Of a stretch of 64,000 nucleotides of DNA, positions 26,908 through 33,200 are shown in pieces; the first letter of the stretch is position 1; every line of letters begins with the position of its first letter. Under the pieces are notes generated by a model. It ran no database searches and was not told the DNA's origin. It worked only from the letters and a program-made list of their open reading frames with translations. Source of the DNA: an uncultured Pseudomonadota bacterium (GTDB lineage: Bacteria > Pseudomonadota > Alphaproteobacteria > RF32 > CAG-239); contig CACWQS010000004.1 in assembly GCA_902763155.1 (NCBI GenBank), positions 62,001-126,000 of the forward strand, in the 5' to 3' direction. The translations under genes were made by a program, and so were the position numbers.

Positions 26908-26949
26908 TTGACATTTTGAGCCAATGGTTTATACACTTGCGAACAAGTG
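26908..26949 (+). promoter_or_regulatory. fabD promoter with overlapping inverted repeat
   Basis: TTGACA (26908-26913), 16 bp, TATACA (26930-26935). A perfect inverted repeat CACTTG-CGAA-CAAGTG (26934-26949) overlaps the -10 end and reaches the GGAGG ribosome site (26949-26953). Either a repressor operator or a start-proximal mRNA hairpin is possible. Confidence 0.6.
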
Positions 26950-26963
26950 GAGGATATAATTAA

Positions 26964-27908
26964 ATGAAGTATGCTTTTGTGTTTCCCGGCCAAGGTTCTC
27001 AATTTGTGGGCATGGGAAAAGAACTGGCGGAAAATTTTACTGCCGCGCGCGATGTTTTTAATGAGGTTAATGAAGCACTCGGACAGAATCTATATAAAGT
27101 GATGACCGAGGGTCCGGATACCGAGCTGACCATGACGGCAAACACTCAACCGGCGCTAATGGCTTTTTCAATGGCGGTGGTGCGGGTTTTAGAACAAGAA
27201 TTCGGTGTTTGCTTAAAAGACAAGGCCGCTTTTGTAGCCGGTCACTCGCTCGGTGAATATTCTGCGGCATGCACGGCGGGCGTATTTTCATTAACCGATA
27301 CAGCCAAATTGTTACGCTTGCGCGGACAAGCCATGCAAAGCGCCGTTCCGTTCGGGGTTGGCGGCATGGCGGCAGTTTTAGGACTGTCATATAAAGACGT
27401 TGGAGCTTTGGTAGAAGCATGTTCTAACGATAAAGATATTTGCGTGGCTGCCAATGATAATTCCGACGGACAAGTGGTGCTATCCGGCTCCATGACGGCC
27501 ATCGACCGTGCTATTGAAATTGCACAGGAGTTTGGCGCGCGTAAGTGTGTAAAATTGGCGGTGAGCGCTCCGTTTCATAGTCCATATATGGCGCCGGCCG
27601 CCGATGTAATGGCACGTGCTTTTATGAAAGTGGAAGCACACGATGCACAAATTGCGCTTATATCTAATGTTTTAGTTAAACCTTTAACCGATCACAAAGA
27701 AATTATTAAACAACTTATCGCCCAAGTAACCGGCACGGTGCGTTGGCGCGAAACCATGAACTTTATGAACGAACAGGGAGTAACCGATTTGGTGGAACTG
27801 GGAGCCGGTAAGGTGCTTTCGGGGATTGCCAAACGCGGTTATAAAGACATTAACTCATTTTCTGTCGGTTCAATCGCTGAAATTGAAGAACTGGCGAAAA
27901 ATTTATAA
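26964..27908 (+). CDS. fabD: Malonyl-CoA:ACP transacylase FabD
   Basis: Loads malonyl groups onto ACP for fatty acid synthesis. The N-terminal FPGQGSQFVGMGKEL and the nucleophile elbow GHSLGEYSAA are intact, as is the catalytic His in KLAVSAPFHSPYM. Length is 314 aa, normal. A good GGAGG ribosome site precedes it. fabG follows after 15 nt. The usual next genes acpP and fabF are missing here; a repeat-rich region comes instead. Confidence 0.97.
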   Translation: MKYAFVFPGQGSQFVGMGKELAENFTAARDVFNEVNEALGQNLYKVMTEGPDTELTMTANTQPALMAFSMAVVRVLEQEFGVCLKDKAAFVAGHSLGEYSAACTAGVFSLTDTAKLLRLRGQAMQSAVPFGVGGMAAVLGLSYKDVGALVEACSNDKDICVAANDNSDGQVVLSGSMTAIDRAIEIAQEFGARKCVKLAVSAPFHSPYMAPAADVMARAFMKVEAHDAQIALISNVLVKPLTDHKEIIKQLIAQVTGTVRWRETMNFMNEQGVTDLVELGAGKVLSGIAKRGYKDINSFSVGSIAEIEELAKNL

Positions 27909-27923
27909 TGAAAGGAAAATCAA

Positions 27924-28661
27924 ATGTTTAGATTAGACGGAAAAGTAGCTTTAATTACCGGTGCCGCCGGTGGCTTGGGGCATAAAATTGCCCATACTTT
28001 GCACGACCAAGGCGCTATCTTGGCTCTGACCGATATGAACGCCGAACGCCTGCAGGCTCTGAAAGACGAACTGGGCGGTAATTCCGAATGTTTTGTGGCG
28101 AATTTGACCGATGCCGAAGCTGTTAAAAATCTGGTTGCCGAAGTTGAAGAAAAAATGGGGCGCATTGATATTTTGGTTAACAATGCCGGTTTAACGCGCG
28201 ACAATTTGTTTATGCGTATGAGTGATGAAGATTGGCAACTGGTTTTAGATGTTAACCTTTCCGCCGGCTTCAAATTGGCTCGTGCGGCAGTTCGCGGCAT
28301 GATTAAACGTCGTTTCGGTCGCATTATCGGTATTGCCTCGGTGGTTGGTGTTATGGGAAATCCGGGACAAGCTAACTATTCAGCTTCTAAGGCAGGTATG
28401 ATTGCCATGAATAAGTGCTTGGCTCAAGAAGTCGGCTCGCGCGGTGTTACCGTTAACTCGATTGCACCGGGCTTTATCCGCACTCCGATGACCGATGTTT
28501 TACCGGAAGATGTAAAGGCTGCTTTGCTTGCTAAAATTCCGGAACAAAAATTGGGCGAAGCTCAAGATATTGCCAATGTTGTTGCATTCTTGGCTTCCGA
28601 TGAAGCACAATACATCACGGGACAGACTATTCACGTTAATGGCGGCATGGCCATGATTTAA
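27924..28661 (+). CDS. fabG: 3-oxoacyl-ACP reductase FabG
   Basis: NADPH-dependent short-chain dehydrogenase reducing 3-ketoacyl-ACP. The cofactor loop is ITGAAGGLGHKIA, with NNAGLTRDN as the second motif. The active-site Ser is in IGIASVVGVMGNPGQ, followed by the YSASK tetrad segment. The C-terminus ITGQTIHVNGGMAMI is typical. Length is 245 aa. It is the last gene of the fabDG unit. I see no classic terminator directly after it; the palindromic repeats downstream may serve instead. Confidence 0.97.
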   Translation: MFRLDGKVALITGAAGGLGHKIAHTLHDQGAILALTDMNAERLQALKDELGGNSECFVANLTDAEAVKNLVAEVEEKMGRIDILVNNAGLTRDNLFMRMSDEDWQLVLDVNLSAGFKLARAAVRGMIKRRFGRIIGIASVVGVMGNPGQANYSASKAGMIAMNKCLAQEVGSRGVTVNSIAPGFIRTPMTDVLPEDVKAALLAKIPEQKLGEAQDIANVVAFLASDEAQYITGQTIHVNGGMAMI

Positions 28662-28683
28662 AATTTATTTGGCGGGTGCTTGC

Positions 28684-29210
28684 TTGGAAATTTTTTCCTC
28701 GTGTAGCTCTATCTACACGTCGTCAAAAATTACGCGTCGCAATCACACACGCCAACTAAATTTTATCCGTTGTTAGGGGAATTTTTCCTCGTGTACTATC
28801 TTTGTACACGTCGCTGGAGAAAACAAAACAAGCCTTAAATGCTTGTTTTGTGACGACAGGCGTAGTCAGCTTAATGAGCCGGAACGGCAGTGATGGCGAA
28901 TTTAGCAGACAAGTGACCGAAGCGCAGTTGTTGAGCGTTGATTAAACGCGAAACTTACGGAGCAAGAAAAATTTCCCTTCGTATTAACCTAATTCTCCGG
29001 ATTTTTAGTTGATATTTTCCTCGTGTAGCTCTATCTACACGTCGTCAAAAATTACACGTCGCAATCACACACGCCAACTAAATTTTGTCTGTTGCTTGAG
29101 GTTTTTCTCCTCGTGTACTTTGCTTGAGGTTTTTCTCCTCGTGTACTATCTTTGTACACGTCGTCGAAAAACCTCTTCGCATTTACACACGCTCTCCGGA
29201 TTTTTAGTTG
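28684..29210. repeat. Palindromic repeat cluster after fabG
   Basis: Non-coding region with several hairpin units sharing the core CGTGTA(G/C)...(C/G)TACACG: 28700-28719, 28790-28810, 29022-29041 and 29140-29160. Outer arms differ between units but pair with each other, for example GAGGTTTTTC (29126-29135) with GAAAAACCTC (29166-29175). An ~80 bp unit at 28692-28771 recurs almost unchanged at 29014-29087. CTCCGGATTTTTAGTTG occurs at 28995 and at 29194. A 27-bp block beginning TGCTTGAGG is tandemly doubled near 29093-29146. The same family occurs after pgk. Confidence 0.8.
28823..28851. repeat. Perfect 11-bp hairpin within the repeat cluster
   Basis: ACAAAACAAGC (28823-28833) and GCTTGTTTTGT (28841-28851) with a seven-base loop. 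It is followed by a GC-richer stretch to about 28960 that is unlike the surrounding AT-rich DNA. Confidence 0.7.
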
Positions 29211-29325
29211 CTTTATTTTTCTAAAATAAAAAGTCATCCCTATTTTTTCGCGTTTTGCGAAAAAATTCAAGGGATCTTCGAATTTCTATTTTCCCTACGC
29301 CATTCTGAGCCGACAGGCGAAGAAT

Positions 29326-29550
29326 CTACTCAAACACAATTTTCATTTTTTTACCGTAAAGTTCCGATAAGCGCTTTAACGGAATATACGGAATACATTT
29401 ACCTTCTTCCATACGTTGAAGCAATTTAGCCGAAAGGTGGATTTGTTCTTGCACTTGTTCCGGTGTTAAGCCTTTTTCCAAGCGCATTTGCTTTAACTGC
29501 GGTCCGATTTCTTCAATTATTGCTCTGTTAAAATAACTTCTTCTTCCCAT
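29326..29550 (-). CDS. Small XRE-like helix-turn-helix protein
   Basis: 74 aa DNA-binding protein candidate. Residues 17-60 read as an XRE/Cro-type HTH: GPQLKQMRLEKGLTPEQVQE, then LSAKLLQRMEEGKCIPYIP, then LKRLSELYG. I chose ATG 29550 because GGGAGAG precedes it; the TTG at 29565 lacks a ribosome site. It lies 33 nt downstream of a structured RNA that ends in a terminator on the same strand. Its expression may therefore depend on read-through. Targets are unknown. Confidence 0.7.
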   Translation of the reverse strand: MGRRSYFNRAIIEEIGPQLKQMRLEKGLTPEQVQEQIHLSAKLLQRMEEGKCIPYIPLKRLSELYGKKMKIVFE

Positions 29551-29583
29551 AGTTTTCTCTCCCAAAAGTTTTTGTAATTATTA

Positions 29584-29733
29584 AAACAAAAACCTGCCTA
29601 AAACAGGCAGGGGAGTTCGAAACTGCTCTTGTCAGTATGGTTTATTCAATATATTCAACCATCTCCCCTAACGGAGGAGTTGTTTCAAGAGAAGGAGTTT
29701 CGACACTCCATCGGTAAAACTCTTACCGACAAA
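29584..29733 (-). ncRNA. Structured ~150-nt RNA ending in a terminator (unknown family)
   Basis: Read on the minus strand. A 5' hairpin (TCGGTAA/TTACCGA, 29711-29729) is followed by a long stem formed between 29686-29709 and 29612-29631, whose arms complement each other with small bulges. Two inner hairpins follow: CTCC...GGGAG and ATGGTT...AACCAT. It ends with CCTGCCT-GTTTT-AGGCAGG (29593-29611) and a T-rich tail. The segment near 29673-29679 reads CTCCTCC on the RNA, complementary to Shine-Dalgarno sequences. A plausible promoter (TTGCTT, 18 bp, TGTAAT) lies just upstream. It could be a trans-acting sRNA or an attenuator leader for the HTH gene. Confidence 0.6.
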
Positions 29734-29830
29734 GTTTATATTACACTTGTCTTAGTAAAAAGCAAGCAAATTTCTCATAAAACATAAAATTCCACGACTC
29801 ATCGGCATTTATATTTCTTTAAAAAAACAC

Positions 29831-29858
29831 TTGCAATTCGCTTGATTTTGTGTATATT
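29831..29858 (+). promoter_or_regulatory. Promoter of the rpsF operon
   Basis: TTGCAA (29831-29836), 16 bp, TATATT (29853-29858), upstream of a ~110 nt leader. Confidence 0.65.
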
Positions 29859-29865
29859 AGCGCTT

Positions 29866-29959
29866 GTCCCTTGCCGGATTCATAATTGATTCGGCTATAC
29901 ATTAGGCGGTCTGTGGCGTATTTATGCGTTGCTGACCATTTGTTGAGTTATCCATAAGG
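29866..29959 (+). promoter_or_regulatory. Possible S6:S18-binding leader of rpsF
   Basis: The leader contains a GCCG...CGGC hairpin (around 29873-29895) and a second GGTC...GACC stem (around 29909-29937). Many bacteria have an rpsF leader hairpin with CCG elements bound by the S6:S18 complex for feedback control. Position and CCG content fit; structure agreement is not established. Confidence 0.35.
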
Positions 29960-29972
29960 AGATATTAAAAAT

Positions 29973-30311
29973 ATGGCAAATTATGAAAGCGTGTTAATTG
30001 CACGTCAAGATCTCGGTGCCTCGCAAGTTAATGCTTTGGTTGAAGAATTGACCGGCGTTATCAAAGCCGAAGGCGGTGAGGTTGTTAAAATTGATAATTG
30101 GGGTTTGAAGAATCTCGCTTATCGTATTAAGAAAAACCGCAAAGGTTACTACGTTTTATTAGACATTGTTGCTCCGGCGCAAGCTATTACCGAATACGAA
30201 AGACGTGTTCGTTTGAACGAAGACGTTATTCGTTATATGACGGTTAGAGTAGAAGAATTTAACAATGAAGTAGCTTCCGATGAAGAAGTTGCCGAAGCTG
30301 TTGAAGCATAA
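29973..30311 (+). CDS. rpsF: 30S ribosomal protein S6
   Basis: Small-subunit protein that binds with S18 in the platform. The N-terminal [20 protein letters not shown] and the central [20 protein letters not shown] are family-typical. The acidic C-terminal tail ([11 protein letters not shown]) matches S6. Length is 112 aa. AAGGAG precedes the ATG. It is the first gene of rpsF-rpsR-rplI. Confidence 0.97.
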   Translation: MANYESVLIARQDLGASQVNALVEELTGVIKAEGGEVVKIDNWGLKNLAYRIKKNRKGYYVLLDIVAPAQAITEYERRVRLNEDVIRYMTVRVEEFNNEVASDEEVAEAVEA

Positions 30312-30325
30312 AAAGGAGAAAGACA

Positions 30326-30553
30326 ATGGCTACAAAACAATCATTTTTCAAAAGAAAGTCTTGTCCGTTTTCCGGTGAAAACGCACTCAAGATTGATTAT
30401 AAAGATGTGAAATTGCTTTCTCGTTATATTTCGGAGAAAGGTAAAATTATTCCGTCTCGTATTACATCTGTTTCAGCTAAAAAGCAAAGAGAATTGGCTC
30501 GTGCCATCAAACGCGCTCGCTACATCGCTTTGTTACCGTATGTTGCTATGTAG
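30326..30553 (+). CDS. rpsR: 30S ribosomal protein S18
   Basis: 75 aa basic protein. [20 protein letters not shown] and the C-terminal [20 protein letters not shown] are diagnostic of S18. A strong AAGGAGA site precedes it, 14 nt after rpsF. It partners with S6 on the 30S platform. Confidence 0.97.
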   Translation: MATKQSFFKRKSCPFSGENALKIDYKDVKLLSRYISEKGKIIPSRITSVSAKKQRELARAIKRARYIALLPYVAM

Positions 30554-30562
30554 GAGGGGAAA

Positions 30563-31048
30563 ATGGAAGTAATTTTACTCGAACACATTGAAAAATTGGG
30601 CAAAATGGGCGATAAAGTAAATGTTAAGAACGGCTATGCTCGTAACTACTTGTTGCCGCAACAAAAGGCTTTGCGCGCTACCGAAAGCAATATGGCTTAT
30701 TTTGAAGCGCAAAAAGCTGCTTTAGAAGCTCATAACAAAGAATTGTTTGATAACGCAACCAAGATTGCCGAATCTTTGAACGGCTTCAAGGCTGTTCTGA
30801 TTCGTCAAGCTGCTGAAACCGGTCAATTATACGGTTCGGTTACCATCCGTGATATTGCCGCTGCTATTAAAGAAGCCGGTTTTGACGTGGCTCGCCGCTA
30901 TGTATATCTTGAAAAGCCGATTAAGGACTTGGGCGTATATCAAGTTAAGCTGAATTTGCATCCGGAAGTTACACAAACCATTTTGGTAAATGTGGCTCGT
31001 AGTGCTGAAGAAGCTAAGAAACAAGCTAAAGCTTATAATCAAGAATAA
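30563..31048 (+). CDS. rplI: 50S ribosomal protein L9
   Basis: 161 aa. The N-terminal signature EVILLEHIEKLGKMGDKVNV then KNGYARNYLLP binds 23S rRNA. A long helix (AYFEAQKAALEAHNKELFDN) links to the C-terminal domain. GAGGGGA precedes the ATG. It ends the ribosomal operon, with a terminator shared with the convergent PBP gene. Confidence 0.97.
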   Translation: MEVILLEHIEKLGKMGDKVNVKNGYARNYLLPQQKALRATESNMAYFEAQKAALEAHNKELFDNATKIAESLNGFKAVLIRQAAETGQLYGSVTIRDIAAAIKEAGFDVARRYVYLEKPIKDLGVYQVKLNLHPEVTQTILVNVARSAEEAKKQAKAYNQE

Positions 31049-31064
31049 TTCTGTTCTTGAAACG

Positions 31065-31099
31065 AAAAAATGCCGAACAGCAATGTCCGGCATTTTTTT
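31065..31099. terminator. Bidirectional terminator between rplI and PBP1A
   Basis: AAAAAATGCCG...CGGCATTTTTTT hairpin (31065-31097) with A-run on one side and T-run on the other, usable by both convergent genes. It overlaps the stop codon of the minus-strand gene. Confidence 0.85.
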
Positions 31100-33059
31100 A
31101 TTGGATTTCCTCTATCAGATTTCCGATTGTGTCGGGATCTTCCTCTTCTGTCTGCTCAATCAAGTCCCCGATTTCATCATTTTCCGGTGAATCTGCCGAT
31201 ATATTTTCATAACCGTTACCGGTCGGTGTATCCTTAACTGTGGTAATCATAATATCGTGCCAAATTTCCGCCGGCAAACTACCGCCGCCGACCTTATTCA
31301 TCGGTTTTTCGTTATCGTTTCCTACCCATACTGCGGCAATATATTTATTGGTCCAACCGATAAACCAGGCATCGCGATAGTTTTGCGTGGTGCCGGTTTT
31401 TCCGGCGGCAAATATCGGCAATTTTGCTCGTCTTCCGGTGCCTTGGTTAATTACCGCTTCAAGCATTAACGCCATATCTCGCGCCGTAGTCGGGGCAATA
31501 ACTTGCTCTTGTGGCTGTTCTTGACGAACGTAGAGTTGACGTCCGTCGTGCGTTGCCACTTCGTTAATAGCATACGGATAAACCGATTTACCGCCGTTAG
31601 CCATCACTGCATAAGCTGTCGCCATATCTAGCAGCCGCACATTATTGGTACCCAAAACCATTGACGGTGTAGTGTTCAAATGTGTGGTAATTCCCATTCT
31701 TTGCGCATTGGCGGCAATATCTTTTAAATATAACTCGCGCGAAAGATTAACTGTGGCAACATTAAGCGAGTTAGCTAGCGCAAAGGTCAACGAAACATTA
31801 CCATAATAGCGTTTGGTGTAGTTTTCCGGCTTCCATTTGCCGATGGTTATCGGTGCATCGTTAATGGTGCTGTTCGGGCTGAAACCGTATTGCAACGCCG
31901 TCAGATATACAAAAGGCTTAAACGCCGAGCCGGACTGCCGCTTGGCTTGCACCGCCCGATTAAACTGGCTTTGGTTATAATCCACCCCGCCGACCATAGC
32001 CTTAATCGCGCCGTTTTTATCTAAAATCACCACCGCACCTTCACTCACATTTAGCCCTTTGGCGCCGGCAATTTTTTGCCGTAAAATGCGTTCTGCCGTT
32101 TCTTGTAATTTTTGGTCCAACGTAGTTGAAACCAACACGTCATCATTACGCTCACCGACAATTTCATTGACCATATCATAGGCATATTGCGCAAAGTGTT
32201 TGCCGCCGGCCACCCGATATTTTTGCCCGTCACTGATAGGTTGCGCCAGCGCTTCTTTATATTGTGCATCATTGATAAACCCGTGATTTTTCATTGCTTC
32301 CAACACGACTTTAGCCCTCGCCAATGCCTGCTCACGATGCCAAATCGGATTATAGCGAGATGGTGCTTTTAACAAACCTGCCAAAATCGCCGCTTCGTGC
32401 AAATTCAAATCATACACGCTTTTGTTGAAATACCAATTTGCCGCCGCTTCTGCACCATACAATCCGGAACCGAAATAAACGCGGTTGAGATACAGTGCCA
32501 TAATTTGCTTTTTATTTAGCTTTTTTTCGAGCCAAAATGCCAACAACAGCTCTTGCACCTTGCGTTTGATGGTTTTGTTCGGAGTTAAGAAAATATTTTT
32601 TGCCACCTGTTGAGTAATGGTTGAAGCCCCTTGCGCATAGCGTTTCTTAAAAATATTCATTACAATCGCCCGCGAAAATCCCCATGCATCAAATCCGTTA
32701 TGCTTATAGAAGCGCCTATCTTCGGTAGAAATAATGGCGTCGGTCAAATTTTTAGGTAGATTATCCGGCGCAATTACTTGAGCATAAACATTGCCGAATT
32801 TGGTAATATCGCTGCCATTCTCCGCCATAATTACCGTTGAGGGCTCGCGCGTGCGGCTGATTGCCTTTTGCATATCCGGTAGCGTTAAATAACAATATCC
32901 AATGTATCCGGCAAGCAATACAAACAGTAAAAATGCGCCATAAACCGCCCATTTAAATAAAGTCCACTTCCAAGTGCTTGATTTTTTACTTCTGCTGTTT
33001 TTCTTTTTGCGAGCCGATGTTTTTTGGTTCGTTGTTTTTTTCTTCACCGTTTTTGCCAT
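31098..33059 (-). CDS. mrcA: Class A penicillin-binding protein (PBP1A type)
   Basis: Bifunctional peptidoglycan glycosyltransferase/transpeptidase of 653 aa in the inner membrane. A very basic cytoplasmic N-terminus (Lys/Ser/Arg-rich, residues 1-30) precedes one membrane anchor. The glycosyltransferase domain has STEDRRFYKHNG and QGASTITQQVAKN. The transpeptidase has the nucleophile SGSAFKPF, the SxN motif in ANSLNVATVN, and GKTGTTQNYRDAW. The acidic tail is Glu/Asp-rich. It lacks the long OB insert of E. coli PBP1a, so it is a compact version; the gene symbol is by type. Confidence 0.9.
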   Translation of the reverse strand: MAKTVKKKTTNQKTSARKKKNSRSKKSSTWKWTLFKWAVYGAFLLFVLLAGYIGYCYLTLPDMQKAISRTREPSTVIMAENGSDITKFGNVYAQVIAPDNLPKNLTDAIISTEDRRFYKHNGFDAWGFSRAIVMNIFKKRYAQGASTITQQVAKNIFLTPNKTIKRKVQELLLAFWLEKKLNKKQIMALYLNRVYFGSGLYGAEAAANWYFNKSVYDLNLHEAAILAGLLKAPSRYNPIWHREQALARAKVVLEAMKNHGFINDAQYKEALAQPISDGQKYRVAGGKHFAQYAYDMVNEIVGERNDDVLVSTTLDQKLQETAERILRQKIAGAKGLNVSEGAVVILDKNGAIKAMVGGVDYNQSQFNRAVQAKRQSGSAFKPFVYLTALQYGFSPNSTINDAPITIGKWKPENYTKRYYGNVSLTFALANSLNVATVNLSRELYLKDIAANAQRMGITTHLNTTPSMVLGTNNVRLLDMATAYAVMANGGKSVYPYAINEVATHDGRQLYVRQEQPQEQVIAPTTARDMALMLEAVINQGTGRRAKLPIFAAGKTGTTQNYRDAWFIGWTNKYIAAVWVGNDNEKPMNKVGGGSLPAEIWHDIMITTVKDTPTGNGYENISADSPENDEIGDLIEQTEEEDPDTIGNLIEEIQ

Positions 33060-33200
33060 AGCTGTTTCTTTCCGTTACAAAACTTTTTCTGCATTATAGC
33101 TCTTAACAGTTAACAAGTGATAAAGTTTGGGAGCAAAACGGATAAATGCTTGGCGCTATAAAAAATATTGTTTATATTGAAGGCAGGGAGAAAATTAAAA

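Noticed and set aside
28684-29210. Integron attC sites
   Set aside because: The hairpins have variable outer arms and a conserved tip, the reverse of attC organisation; there is no integrase and no GTTRRRY core.
29009-29224. 71-aa frame across the fabG-downstream repeats
   Set aside because: Made of palindromic repeat sequence, Ser/Thr/Cys-rich, without a start signal.
29584-29733. 6S RNA, SRP RNA or a tRNA (TTCGA loop-like segment)
   Set aside because: No large central bubble with closing ends as in 6S, no conserved SRP tip, no acceptor stem or CCA. Kept as an unknown structured RNA.
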